Of a DNA stretch of 64,000 nt, positions 1-18,180 are shown one piece after another (positions within the stretch are counted from its first letter, which is position 1; the number at the start of each line of letters is the position of its first letter). Below the pieces are notes generated by a model. It had not been told where the DNA came from and ran no database searches. It saw nothing but the letters and a program-made list of their open reading frames with translations. The DNA is taken from assembly GCA_030704615.1 (NCBI GenBank), contig CM060734.1, positions 16,740,001 to 16,804,000 on the forward strand. Direction: 5' to 3'. The translations under genes were made by a program, and so were the position numbers. This stretch comes from Takakia lepidozioides (lineage: Eukaryota > Streptophyta > Takakiopsida > Takakiales > Takakiaceae).

Positions 1-1290
1 ACAGCAGATGGCATCAGCAGCTTAGGCAGCAGCAGTATCCACACTTGCAACAGGAACTGCAAGCTTCAAGAAATCAAGACAAGTGAAGACCCTCACCTGT
101 GCCCGTCCCAAAAACCACCACATAGCGATGTGTGTTAGTGAGGATGCAGCAGGTAAGTGGCAGGTCTTCACAGTTGCTATCCATGTCAGTGTTGAATTCT
201 AAAGCAAGTACAGATCACAATTCAAGCAATGGTAAACTCAAAAAACCTTGAGTGTTTGTGGTATGCCCTGCGCCATGGCGTCCAACAGATTGTCTCCAAC
301 AGAACGCAATCAGAGTAGAAGCGTTCACAGCTAGAGAGTGGCTCATACACGAAGAGAGAGCAACAAGTAATATGTAGATAAATAGGGATAGAGTACTTCC
401 CAACAAGGAGTAAAAGCGCCGCTGCAAAATAAAGAACCATGAGTTCCTGATCAGAGCAATCACGGCTTTGTCGTCTGCCATAGAAGAATCTGTTTAACCA
501 CCACTGCGCATCCCAAGAGCCAGCAATCACGAGTACCATGTAGCATCAGGGGAGCAGGTTTATACGGCGCATCATCAAGGTTCACTGAAGCACGAGTTCA
601 GTGCTTGAAGTGTGTCGGCCTGCTTAGGGCAAAACTTCCCGATTTTTCATCCAGGATGGATGAAATATCACATTTTACCAAGATAGGCATTTTGTCACTG
701 GATGACATCCCATAGAAATGTATCTTTTAGGGTTATGGTATAGGTTTAGGTTTAATAACTGCCATCATTTATGATGGTAGTTTTATTACTCTCTTGGATT
801 TTATAATAGGTAACCATTATTTATGTAGATCATCCAGTTTAGATGAAAAAAATAGATGGTAACTCTAGCTTTCTGTATATTAAGTTTCATCATCCAATAA
901 AATAAAATCATCCAGATTTGGATGAAAAAGGCATGAAAAAACTAAATAACCTCAAAAGGTTAAGGCCAGATGAAATCCAAAGATTTATAGAGGGAGAGGG
1001 AGAGAGGGAGAGAGAGGGACCCACCAGCCAATCCCCTGGCATGGCAGAACCTTACGGAGTAAGTGTGGTATGCACTCACCCCGTAAGGGAGTGCATACCA
1101 GACCTCTTCTCATAAGGTTTTCCCTTCCATGTAGTTCTATCCTCAGATAATATTTATCCAAAGGAGTAGAATCCTACATCCTCACTTCCTCGGATCAAGA
1201 ATGAAATGATGGCATAAAATGTATCATAGCAACACTAGTATAGTATCACTTAGAAAAGAACGTAGAGTTCAATGGTATAACATAGCTCTG
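1..1290. repeat. Non-autonomous repeat copy with TCATCC/GGATGA palindromes
   Basis: I see no convincing gene here. Palindromic motifs built from TCATCC and GGATGA lie at about 643-665, 831-846 and 908-929. Just upstream, at about 585-612, a GAAGCACG-type hairpin precedes the words 'cccgatttttcatcc'. The same order of words recurs at 51.47-52.66 kb: a CTCACCTG-rich start, 'attgtctcc', 'acttcccaaca', the GAAGCAC hairpin, 'gatttttcatcc', then a TTAGGGTT-like stretch. I read the two as copies of one family, probably a non-autonomous element. A GA-rich run lies at about 990-1018. The outer boundary is not visible because the copy starts at or before the window edge. Confidence 0.5.
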
Positions 1291-1299
1291 TATAGGTTT

Positions 1300-3534
1300 T
1301 TAGAAAGTACCTTTCAGTTTCTCAATAAGCTCTTGTAAAGGGAAGAGCAGGCCAGGGAATGAACCACGTTCAAGGAATTTTGTCAAGATACGAGCAAGTT
1401 TTCTGGTCTTGAAACCATTCCTCCCAAGAGTGTTAATCAGACACTCCTTCCCAGCCAGATCAGCATTGCTGGAAATGTATAGAATAGGCACAGCTTGTGA
1501 AATCACAATGTTGTAAGATTGATTCACAGGCCTATTGGATAAGAACTGGATATATTGAGTGTAAGAGAAAGGAAGTAGTCTTCTCTTGTCATATTTCTGG
1601 AAATGGAACTCACATGTGTCACAGTTTGAGACTGTAATCTGGATATTCATGAAACAAGCTTCCAACCCCACGTATTGGGAATCGTTTTTAGTACGTAGTA
1701 GCTCAGGTTTGATCTCCACTACATTGAGTAGGTAGATCCACCAAGGGTTGTTGCTGCTTATGTCTGCCCGTGGGTCCAGGAATAGCATTGCATCACCCAC
1801 ATTTAGCCAGCATATATCATCAATGTATCTGAAGGCAGATTTAAACATAGGCATAAGCTGGAATTGTCCTAAAGCTGCAAGCCTTAAGATGAATTTGATT
1901 TCATAAGAAAGGAAGTACATGTTGCACCATAATGGTGAGCATGAAAAACCCATAGGTATTCCAGAAATCTGCTGCCATACACGGTCCCCTAAGGCGACAA
2001 AACAGTGTGACATAAGCCATTTGTGGAGCATAAATAGTTTGACTTCAGAAAGTTCAATCCAGGTACCTGATTTTGGGGAAGACGTGCCCCATCTACTTTT
2101 TCCGAAAGTACCATTTTTGGCTGGAATCCATAGAGTATGACGTGCTCGGGGTGAGACCGATGGTGTTGCTGGAGTGCAATCTTCACCACGTATTCAATGG
2201 CGTCCCCTAAGTTATCCTGTCCTGTCAAAGGTATGTTCTCATAGCATTGTGTAATGTCAGCAACAAAGATGTTATGGACTTTTTCAGGCAGGTTTAGTGT
2301 AAAGTCAGTGATGGAATCAATAATCCAATACATAGCAGTAGATACTTTGAAAAATTGCTCATAAGTATCCAGCCTTGTCTTGGCCCATTCTTTTACCAAT
2401 GGTAGAAGATCCATGGTAGCCCTTGTAAGAAGGCTAGCAAGTTCACTGAAAACACATTTATGGGCATTGGTAATCCATCTGTATTTTTTCTTATGTAGCT
2501 TGTAGATTCCCATAATGTAAGGTAATCTACAGGAGGGAGCAGGTATCTCCGGAATCAGACTCTGTATTTCCACGGAAATGTTTCCTAGAACAAGGTCAGG
2601 TGGCAGCCATACCTCAGCTTGCTTGCATGGTGTAAAGTCTTTACCCATCAATCTGTGGAAGGCTTGAGTTCTTATGTGCTTCACACACATAAAACATACG
2701 TTGTTGTTAGCCTTGTCAAGACCAGAAAAATACAGGTGATTGAGAAGCCATGAAAGTTCATCTTTTGCCTCCTTTACAGTAAGAGGATTGCGCTCATGGT
2801 GAGTGAAGTCGTACCTTCCTCTGCCGGCTTTTTGTTTCAATCTATCCCAGCATGTGTTTTTTACCCATTGGCTGCAGGATGCTGCCCAAGATTCACATGG
2901 GTCTATATGTAAAATTTCACAGGTTCTATGAAAAGCCAGACACTTGTTCAACAACGTCTTTCAGCAAAGTACGTTTGAGAGGGATGTGATTCATATCTAG
3001 GCTGAATAGTTCTTTCAGCCTTGCGTGTCTAATAATATTTAGGTCCATGGTACGTACGTGTTGCGTAGGTGTAGAACCAGATAGATGGAATTCTGTTTTT
3101 GTATCCGCATCCCGAAAATCATGAAACCTCTTGGCACTGTCACATAGACAATCTGGTGAGTGAATCAGGTCTTGCATAAAACAAAAATCACGGAAAACAG
3201 CAGCAGGCTGATAGTATTCAGAGCTGCTTTGTTTATGATATGTCCATCCAAAGATTATCTCATCGATGAGAATAGCCAAGTCATTTTGTCCAAATTCCAA
3301 AAAAGCTTCTTTTATCAAGTTCCTAGGGTTTATCCACTCCATACCACGGTTTGGGTACAACATATGAATGAATCCCAAGGGAACAGGTTTTGCTGCGTGT
3401 TTTATGAATTTCCTGCCATGGGCATGAGTTTCAATTTGTCTACAACCATCCTCAAGACCAAACAACGCATCTGCACATGCAAAGTAGAGGAACATACCAA
3501 AAATGAGATTTTTAAAGATCTGTCCATGATCCAA
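1300..3534 (-). pseudogene. Penelope-type reverse transcriptase, broken by two frameshifts
   Basis: Three overlapping minus-strand frames (3534-2926, 2954-1989, 2031-1300) read as successive parts of one protein. The N-terminal part has HVRTMDLNIIRHARLKELF, like the linker ahead of the Penelope-type RT. The middle part has LPYIMGIYKLHKKKYRWI (RT motif 2-like) and VADITQCYENIPL (motif A). The last part has QQISGIPMGFSCSPLW (motif B) and FRYIDDI (catalytic YIDD), then a thumb-like region. The frames switch near 2945 and between about 2010 and 2070, so the copy is defective. I found no GIY-YIG endonuclease motif before or after it, so it resembles endonuclease-lacking Penelope elements or a copy that lost its 3' part. 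Family by motif; no search was possible. Confidence 0.75.
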
Positions 3535-4372
3535 AATCTCGTTTGCAATTACCCACAGTCCAAGGATTACTCCTCTCGTCCACCTCCTCTACTCCTAATC
3601 TATTAAGCCCTCCCCCCTTATCCACTTGGCCTATCATAGCCTATACCACTCAAATGACCACACAATCTCCCAACCTTTACATACCCACTTGTCTGACAAC
3701 CCTGCACCCACAACGCACCACCTCACACCGCCATTGGATGCCCAAGTGTATTCTCGACGCACCAACAGCCCCCGTGACCATTTCTGCACAACATCAACAC
3801 ACCATCATTCCCCTCCACAAGGCCATAATTCACTACGCTACACTCCCATCAAAGCACTGCTCTCCCACCTCATACGAACGCCGCTCAGGCTTTTACTCGA
3901 AGTTGGCGGCGTTTCAAAACCCCCCCATGCCATGCCCAAAGTTCAAAAAGCTACCCTGCATGCTGCTGCAACCCCCCGGCCGCACGAAACGCACACATTA
4001 AACTCCACTATAATTAAGCTCTGTTACACTAACCGTCCATTAACACACTGCCTTCACCACGATGCCTATATTACTTGCCCGTTCTCGTTAGCCATCCACC
4101 CCGCCACCTTCTCTCCTCACTCGCTCTCTTCTCTGCACCACAGTCCCAGAGTCCCAGAGTCTTCCGCTCTCTGCCTCTTTCTCTCTCCACTATGCTTCAG
4201 TACTTCACACTCACTCTCTCCCAGACTACACCCTCACATTTTTGTGTCCCAGCTCTCAACCCATAAGAGCAAAGAGTTGAAATGGACCCGAAGCTACATT
4301 ATCTTGAGTAGTGGCAGCATTGGCTTGAGCCTTGTAATGTCGTTTTCTCTATCACGTTTGCGTTTTTTTCAA
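3535..4372. other. C-rich low-complexity stretch, no gene seen
   Basis: The plus strand is very rich in C and A. This opens long frames full of Pro, His, Thr and Ser with no recognisable domain. No RNA gene, terminal repeat or intron signal stands out. Confidence 0.5.
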
Positions 4373-5193
4373 TTAGGGGATATGTGCCCTTTTGCCCGCA
4401 AACAGGCTTTCTCTAGGTGACAGTTGAGCACTGGAATTACTAGAAGAAGCTGCCATCTGAAAATTATTATTATCTCCATTGGGTGGTCCAAATGGTTTTC
4501 TAGTTCCCTTGAACTTGCCTATTTGTCCAGCAAACAAAGCTGAAGGTTTACCATTAGAACTATCCGTGTGTCTCATAATGGCCTCTTGCAAAACCTTACC
4601 AATCAAATCGGCAAGTGTTTGGTTTGCAACACTTCCTTGAGTGGTAATAAATGGCCGCCATGAAGGAGGCAATGCCGCATGAAGCATAGTGACATGTAGT
4701 GCTTCAAGGATTACTAGCCCTGCAACTGAAGCATCATCTAGCGCTCCTTGCCAATTTTCCAAGAACTCTTTTACAAATTGGGACTCTCAAAGAGTAAGCA
4801 TCATAATACGTCTATGCATGCCAACTTGGGATGCACTATCCGTGTGTTCATAGATAGATTTTAGTTTAGCCCAAACTACTCTGGAAGTTTCAAGAGATCT
4901 TACTAATTGAATCTGACGATCAAGTCTTTTATCTTCCAAGTAGCTTGAAGTGCGGCATCAGCCACACCGGGGTCAGGGTTAGTACCGTCAACCACTCCCC
5001 AGAATTCAGATCTCATTAAAAGCATTTCCATTTTGATGGACCAAATGGAATAGTTAGTACTACTGAGGTGATCAATTTGATACGCCCTTGCTGCAAGGAA
5101 AGAGGGAGCAGCCATGGGGAATCTTTGTCGTTGGACCAGACCTAGCCAATGGCAGAGCTTTGGCTCTTGCCCTTCCAATCCTGTTAATTTCAT
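4373..5193 (-). pseudogene. Ty1/Copia gag remnant
   Basis: Two open pieces in the same orientation (5193-4903 and 4762-4373) are joined by a stretch that still reads as gag. The first has the Copia N-terminal signature around LSSTNYSIWSIKMEMLL (the NY..W...M..LL pattern of the DUF4219/UBN2 gag). The linking stretch encodes VVWAKLKSIYEHT, the usual 'vWe.L...y' gag motif, followed by an in-frame TGA. The last piece holds the LHVTMLHAALPPSWRPFI part of the gag core and a Ser/Asn-rich tail. No zinc knuckle, protease, integrase or RT follows, so this is a truncated fragment just 3' of the AGPase gene. Confidence 0.7.
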
Positions 5194-5317
5194 ACAAATT
5201 GAGCAAATACATGGTCCGAGGTCGCAAGATACGACTTATCATCTACCCTCTTCCGCCAAGACTTGGCCTGTTTAGCAGGACGGTCTTGCTTCCAAGAAAT
5301 AGCGTCAATCGCTGTGT

Positions 5318-5338
5318 ATCCGACGTGTGTGTGTGTGT

Positions 5339-5370
<32 letters not shown>

Positions 5371-5371
5371 C
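5318..5371. repeat. Compound (GT)n-(GA)n microsatellite
   Basis: A GT dinucleotide run is followed directly by a GA run with one interruption. It lies in the 3' flank of the AGPase gene and inside the region next to the Copia remnant. Confidence 0.9.
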
Positions 5372-5783
5372 ATGAAAGCTAGGATGCAGGAGAGGAAAAG
5401 TGTCAGTGGAATAACAGGAAGGATTATGATACGTCCAACAGCAATGACCACTAATCCGCACACTATACACTCAGAAATCAGCTACTGCCCTTCACTGACA
5501 TTTTCATGGCCTAAAGCACACCTTCTGGCTTAATAGAGTGCCCAAGTTCCTCATGAATGTAGTTCCCACCCTACAACTGCCACAACTGCCGTTTCCGTTG
5601 GAAACCAGCTCTCCTGCCAAGCAATGCAGGACCAAGTCAAGGTCTCTGGCTACGGGCAAAGCTCTAGCCAATCGGGCACACACACTTTATAAAGAAATCA
5701 TTTATGCAATATGTCCCCCTTTGACAAACCTCAGTAGCCAGTCATCCAGCACTTCCTCATAGTCTTATGCCAAAGTAGCAACT

Positions 5784-12598
<6,815 letters not shown>

Positions 12599-13130
12599 TC
12601 TCTCTCAATCTCTCTCCTTTTCCCAAACTTCCTTTCCTTCCCCTTCCCTTCCCCAAACTCTTCTCCGCTCTCACCCCTTCCTCTTACCTCTTCCTAAATT
12701 CAGTTCTGACTGGCTCCTGTGATCTGAGTGATCCTTCAACTGACCCTCCCGTTCAAACCACCCCAATTTGTGGACGTGACTGCCCCCTCTAATCCGACTC
12801 ACAAATTTCTTCACTGGGCCCTCGGAAAATCTGAGGACAATTCCATGCCCATTGCAACGTAAACAAGCCTGGGCCCTACCTCCTCTGCCAGTTCCCCGGT
12901 TTCCTACCGCCACGTGTCCGCTCCGCCGCTGCCATCCTAACAACAGAGTTACCTCGATACTAGAGCCCCGGGTTGTTTTAATCCCATTTGATTCGTGCGC
13001 TACCGCAAAACCACTCCGTTAGCTAACGATGCATCATAACGAAAGAAAATGTAACAAAATGGTGCGCCATGCGAAGGGAAAGGAGAGAAAAACTGCGTGC
13101 TTTATGCTCACGTTTTGCAGGTCATGTGTG
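12599..13130 (-). promoter_or_regulatory. AGPase 5' leader and proximal upstream region
   Basis: On the sense (minus) strand, the 60-odd bases before the ATG are almost pure purine (GGAAGGAAAGG, GGAGAGAGA), a common look for plant 5' leaders. I could not find a convincing TATA box at a set distance, so the transcription start is not placed. Confidence 0.35.
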
Positions 13131-13205
13131 CTAGGGATTTGAGCCCTCGCTGACCCAACCCTAAGTGGTGCCCACCGCGTAAGCCGGTACGGTGACTGGA
13201 CCAAA
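13130..13205 (-). repeat. tRNA-derived SINE-like fragment
   Basis: On the minus strand, GGCTTACGCGGTGGGCACC resembles an A box. About 30 bases further on, GGGCTCAAATCCC resembles a B box (consensus GGTTCGAATCC). It does not fold into a clean tRNA by eye, so a SINE head or tRNA relic is more likely than a tRNA gene. It is followed by AT-rich sequence with short T runs. Confidence 0.35.
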
Positions 13206-13931
13206 GTACAGAAGGGTCACTCTGGCAGCCAATAATTGGCCGGATATCGACTAATATCGGGCTGCCACTTGGCAGCGTGGCCCCGACAGTATCGCCGCAC
13301 TAACCGACTTCATTGCGCCTTTCGCCAAATTCGTAATTACTATCCCTATTTTTTATTTTTTTTATTTTTTATTTTTAATAAAAAGGCGTTGGCCAATTCA
13401 TTAATTTTTGGGGAAAAATTAACCCCATTGATGCCATAAGGCACCTATTTATCTTTTTTGTATATTAATTGTTTCGCATTATTCATTCGCATTATTCGAA
13501 AAGATAATTAGAACAAAAACTTAGATATGACGTAATTTGAGTTGGATGTACGGTCGAAAGTGGTGGTCAAAATCGACCCGTCTCGCATTGGCTGCCACTT
13601 GTCCTTTCAGTATCATTCCAATCTACCAGTAATTCAAATCAATTAAATATATTCGAACAGAACTTACCAGTACGGTACTGTTACAGAACCGACTAGAAAC
13701 GTATGTAAATTACTTACCAGTAGAAGTTGTACGACTGGCTATAGCCAGTCGATGAGGATATTCCCCAGAGGAAACGGATCTAAAAAGGAAGAATAAATTT
13801 GAGATTTCAAAAATATAAATGAAATTTTAAATAGCTGGGCCAAATGAGAGGCTGCCATTGCAGCGTGAAATTGTGGTGGGTGCGAGTTGGAGTATGTGCT
13901 CTCCCGTAACCTTACGTCCAGAGGTTTGGAC

Positions 13932-13962
13932 AGTAAGTTTTTTATTTTTTTTTTTTTTTTTT
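13932..13962. repeat. Poly(T) tract
   Basis: A nearly uninterrupted T run on the plus strand. It could be the poly(A) tail of a retroposon inserted in minus orientation, but no element body is recognisable beside it. Confidence 0.6.
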
Positions 13963-14189
13963 TAAGGAACAGGGGATGGACCGGGAGGCCATGGGGATTT
14001 ATTAGCAAGCGGCTAGTCGCGTAATGGCTCCACCCTAATCACAAAACTGAAATGGTAGTGCTGGCGGTCCTGATAATAATGAATTAGATAAGATTGAATG
14101 TGGAAGTCATTCTGATAAAAATGAGAGAAAATGAATATAATAGAACTAAAGGGACTGAACGGGGGACTGAATAATAATCAAACTAAATA

Positions 14190-14362
14190 AAAGGAAAAGA
14201 AAGTATGACGCCTCCCCAAGGGAGCGTAACTTATGGTGTCTCTTCACCACAAGGGCTACTGCTAGCTGAAAGGTGGACACCTTCATGACACCGTGGTTTG
14301 AACCCACAACCACATCCAACATGGTATGTGCCCATTACCACTGGGCTACATGCTGGTTGTCG
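14190..14362 (-). repeat. SINE with tRNA-like head
   Basis: Reading the minus strand from 14362, TAGCCCAGTGGTAATGGGC is a good Pol III A box. GTGGGTTCAAACCACGG follows at tRNA-like spacing as a B box with stem bases. A non-tRNA body follows (TGTCATGAAGGTGTCCACC and on to CTCCCTTGGGGAGGC) and ends in a T/A-rich stretch near 14190. Head, body and A/T-rich end together are the usual plant SINE plan. Target-site duplications are not obvious. Confidence 0.6.
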
Positions 14363-14879
14363 ATTAAACTAAATAGATAAATCTGAAGGGAACTGAATAT
14401 AATAAATAGTCTCCAATAATCATTCAGGGGGAGAAAAGAAAAGAAAAAGGACGGAGATGGAGCTCCGCGTTCTGCGGAACGACGCTCCAACGGCCTCTTC
14501 GTCTCTCCCGATGTTTGCCGGCCCTCCTTGCTTTGCTTGTTTGCTTCTTCTTACTTATTTTTTCCTTCTATCAACTTGGGCTATTCAACAGCTATCTATC
14601 GATAGGAAATTCTCTTGGTGTCTCCAAAAATTCCAGTTTCACCATCTATTGCAATTTCTGATTTCAGACAGGTTTGTCTCTGAGTCTCATTTGTCTCTAT
14701 AGTAAGAAACTTCCTAAGATTTATCACAGGGTAGCGTTAGAGTCACTATCTACTAGCGGCGCGATTGCCCTTATTCTACCTCCATCATGTCGTCCCTAAT
14801 TAATAGAACTGTCAACCTTGTCGAGTGAGTTGCCGCTCTTTCGGACTCTCCCTGGCGGCTATGTCTCAGTTCTATCGTG

Positions 14880-14955
14880 TGAGTCTCCTCTGCTTCGTTG
14901 CCACGTAGTCCCTTGATGAGTCTCCTCTGCTTCGCTGTTGCGTAGTCTCCTTGTC
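14880..14955 (+). repeat. Two tandem copies of a 37-bp unit
   Basis: Two adjacent copies start at 14880 and 14917, each beginning TGAGTCTCCTCTGCTTCG and ending around CGTAGTC. They lie just before a LINE ORF1 and may belong to its 5' untranslated region, where tandem units are common. Confidence 0.6.
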
Positions 14956-15031
14956 TCCACAGCTCCAGTGTGCTCCTTCAATTGACGCCATGGCTCCATC
15001 CTGAATTGCTCGTCCTTAGCTCAACGATCTT

Positions 15032-15670
15032 GTGGATCCCAAATATCAACAGGATACTACGGTACAAGCGTTTCCAATGCGGAGAAGGCAACAACCCACG
15101 TCTGGGACCGATTTCTTCATGGCGCACCAAGCGCAAGCACGTTTTGGTACCGCAAGGGGTTCTGTGAGACCTCCTTCTCTTCCCTTCCCGGTGGACCCCA
15201 ACTCACCCCCGCAGCCTCTTTCCAAGTTCCCCAGGATAGATCCACCCTCTCCCACTCCCCACTCGGATGAGTGGTCGGAAGGTGCGATTCTCTGCCAGGA
15301 AACAATGAGTAAGGGGTCTCCTCTTATTTCCATGGACATTCAGGATCTGGACAATCGTGTGGCCTCCATGGAAGAACATGGCATCCTCCTTCATTTCCCT
15401 GGTAGGAAAGTTAGCAGAGCGTACGTCAGAGATTGGGGGATTAGGCACTTGAGAGGTTCTGGTGAACTCAGGCAGCATTTCTGCCATGCGAAAAGAAGAG
15501 GCTTCTATTCAATTGTTTTTGAAACTGCTGAAGCTGCACAACAGGCGATGTCATTCGATCCCCATACCGTAGGCCTCAATGTCAACATATTTCCATGGTC
15601 GTCTAGGATGGGGAACAGGTATGAGACAGAAGCGGAGGGGCGGGAAGGAAAGAATCCACTTATCCTTTAG
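15032..15670 (+). CDS. LINE ORF1 fragment (copy 1), DUF4283-like N-terminal part
   Basis: The 212-residue frame begins with a Gln/Pro-rich leader (QQPTSGTDFFMAHQAQARFG). It then reads EEHGILLHFPGRKVSRAYVR, GFYSIVFETAEAAQQAM and VNIFPWSSRMGNR, the RRM-like DUF4283 domain at the start of ORF1 in plant L1-type LINEs. The same words occur in two other places here (17.4-18.2 kb and 24.6-23.5 kb), so this is one family. The frame leaves the family after the PWSS motif and ends without a zinc knuckle, so it is a 3'-truncated copy. That is unusual for LINEs, which normally lose the 5' end, and suggests later rearrangement. Confidence 0.65.
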   Translation: MDPKYQQDTTVQAFPMRRRQQPTSGTDFFMAHQAQARFGTARGSVRPPSLPFPVDPNSPPQPLSKFPRIDPPSPTPHSDEWSEGAILCQETMSKGSPLISMDIQDLDNRVASMEEHGILLHFPGRKVSRAYVRDWGIRHLRGSGELRQHFCHAKRRGFYSIVFETAEAAQQAMSFDPHTVGLNVNIFPWSSRMGNRYETEAEGREGKNPLIL

Positions 15671-17380
15671 TGTTGATTGAATGGTGGTCCAATCAAAACC
15701 GCCAGAGTGCTTAGAACAAATAAGCGAAGGCACGAGCTTCCACGCAAGGGGGTCTAGGGGGAGAGAGAAGCTTGGTAGGCATCGAGAAGCAGACGACTCA
15801 GCCGGCAAGACACCGAAAGGAGGCGGAGTGGAGTAAAAACGATGAGTGCTTGCAGTTCTGGTCGGGGGGAGAGAGGAGGGGAGGAGGGGTTTGTCAAACA
15901 GGGGAGAGCACATGCCATCATGTATCTCAATGCGAGATCATTAGTGACGCTGTAAGGAGGGATTGAGTACGACAAAACAGTTGAAGGCAGGGATTCGAGG
16001 TGCAAGGCACGAGGCAGGATGAACGAATGAGGACGAAAGTGATGAGAGCCAGAATCAAGAGTAATGAGTAGGGGGAGTGGTAGAGGATCATGACAAGAGG
16101 ATGAACACCATCCTAGAGAGAGGGGGGAGGATGGACAGAGGGCCAGAGTAGAACGTAGGTCGCAAGCGATGATGAGGGGACTTGTCGCGGCTAAGTCCCT
16201 GCTCTCCTCACCGCGACATGCAGAGCCCCCCCCCCCACCAATCTATTGGGGTCGTCGAGGCTCTTATTTCAGTAAGTTATTTTGGACAGTGAAGCAATTG
16301 TCCCACTGCACTTCAAAAAAACAATATTCTTGTCGAGGTTTTGTTATTTCCAGGGGCACACATGATTGGATGTTGGGGAAAGGGATTCAACGCTATGGGA
16401 ACTGTGTCTGCAAGGGAATGGCGTCTGTGTGTGGAGCACCTTCATCGCATTCCCTGAAGTCACCTCTTATGATAGAACCAATGTTGTCCACATCTTTCAC
16501 TGCAATCACCACATTCCTACACGTACCTTGGGCAGCTTCCCACCAATTCAAGATTGGCCATACCTCTCTTTATTTGAGTATTGTACACAATTGCAGCACC
16601 ACGCCTAGCAAATTACATGAGATTGGGCTGGGGAACCACCCCCCTCGCGAGGTCGTTGCCTTTCCAGCATGTGACTCTTCCTGGCTCTCATCTATTTAGT
16701 ACTTTTGACAAGTGTGGGGATTGAGCAGTTCATTGACTTGTATTGTAGCATTGGCGTTCTCCTTTTTGTTTTTTTTTGTTTTTTTTTTTGAGAAGTCGGC
16801 ACAGATTTCCGACTGTCTATTTTCCATTTTGCCCATGCGGGTATAGGTGGTACACCTTCTAATACCATATATTCAGTCATCTTTAGAGATATAACTTTGG
16901 TCCTTCAGCTTTGCTCGTTTCTCGAACCTATCTCGAACCTGGAATCTGGCTTCGGGTTTGCTTCGGGGTAGGTTCGAAAACTCTGCTCATGGCTCATGGC
17001 TCATGGCTCGTCTGCTCATCGCTCATGGAAAATACAGACCCATGATATGGACAGTCTGATTCCCCCCCCTCACTGCATTCTACTCTCGTCACTCTCCCCC
17101 CACCCTACTTTCTCTCCCTTGCTCTCCCATTTTCCGCTCCCTACTCGTCTCTGGTGATCCACTCCACCTCCCCTTGCGTATACTATGGCCTCCTTTGACT
17201 ATGTCGTTCTTGCAGCCTCTACTTATAGAAACAACGCTAGACGTCAATACGGGGCTGGCAGATCATGACAATGGGGATCTAACAGGAGGGGTCTTCGTCG
17301 GGTCCTTGAGTTCTTGGCTCCTGTCCGAGCTTCCTTGTCTCTTCCAATGCTCCGGTGGTATCCTAGAGTGAAGAAGCGGG
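15671..17380. other. No gene recognised; short GCTCATG repeats
   Basis: Frames here (for example 16169-16699) show no domain. At 16983-17027 a 7-bp unit, GCTCATG, is repeated several times with small changes. Poly(T) runs lie near 16763-16790. This stretch separates two LINE ORF1 copies of the same family. Confidence 0.4.
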
Positions 17381-17381
17381 A

Positions 17382-18180
17382 CCTATTGATGAGTCTCAAG
17401 CGGTGCTCTCTCTGGATATGGACATTATCAAGGAACGTTCCCAACTGCTTTCTGAATAGGGGGTCCTCATCCACTTCCCATAGAATTAGGATTGTCTGGG
17501 CTCGCAAATAGGCCATCGAGCACCTTGGAGCGGATGGTGGACTCACCTCGCATAATTGCTTGCCTCTTGGGCAAGGATTCTTTTCTATCATGTTTACCTC
17601 GCCTGTGCATGCAGAACGAGCCCTCAACTTTAATGTTAGGCACTCTAAGCATAGGGTCCATATCTTTCCTTGGTCTTCCGAGTGGGGTCATAGGAATGGT
17701 GTGACTTGCAAACCAAGGGTTTTGGCTCTCCGCTTCCTTCCCGGCAAGTATCTCTGCTCTCTCCCAAAGATAGGAGCGCACTTTGGTTCCTACATTGTTT
17801 TGAGTAGGTGGAACTGGATCCCCTCAGTGTTGACAACGACCTTCTGTCCTACGATGCTCAGCATGATGGGGGGGGGGCCACAAATAGTGGTGATGGTGCC
17901 AGAGTCGGCTTCTATTTGTTCCTTGATCAAGATGCCTACCCTGGATAAAAAAAATTGTGTATGTTCTTGTCAAGGAAATCATCCTGCCATTATTTGCAGT
18001 GGCCATTATTTGCCATCACTGCCATGCTGAGGGACATGTCAAAGATGACTGCCCGTTCTTAATCTTGACTCCCCCGATCTCTGCTATTCCTGCTGTGGGA
18101 TTGAATGTTCAAGATAAGGAGAAGACCCCTTCCAGGAAAAGGTCGGAGATATCTCATTCAACTCTTCCTCCCTCAAAATG
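17382..18180 (+). pseudogene. LINE ORF1 (copy 2) with CCHC knuckle, degenerate
   Basis: Read in pieces across frames, this parallels copy 1. A leader SLDMDIIKERSQLLSE meets a TAG stop, then GVLIHFP, GQGFFSIMFTSPVHAERAL and HIFPWSSEWGHRNG appear. Downstream comes a basic stretch (LRFLPGKYLC) and a zinc knuckle CHHCHAEGHVKDDC (CX2CX4HX4C) at about 18016-18056. Stops and frame changes make it a pseudogene. Unlike copy 1 it keeps the 3' half with the knuckle, as ORF1 proteins that bind LINE RNA usually have. Confidence 0.6.

Noticed and set aside
722-760. Telomere-like TTTAGGG words (also near 52210-52235)
   Set aside because: Only one or two imperfect units are present, not a tandem array. They look like part of the repeat family, not a telomere relic.
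3626-4420. 264-residue plus-strand frame rich in His, Pro, Ser and Thr
   Set aside because: The composition is set by a C/A-rich tract, several frames are open at once, and no domain is visible.
13130-14362. tRNA genes
   Set aside because: The A- and B-box pairs are present but the acceptor and anticodon stems do not pair convincingly; SINE heads are the better reading.
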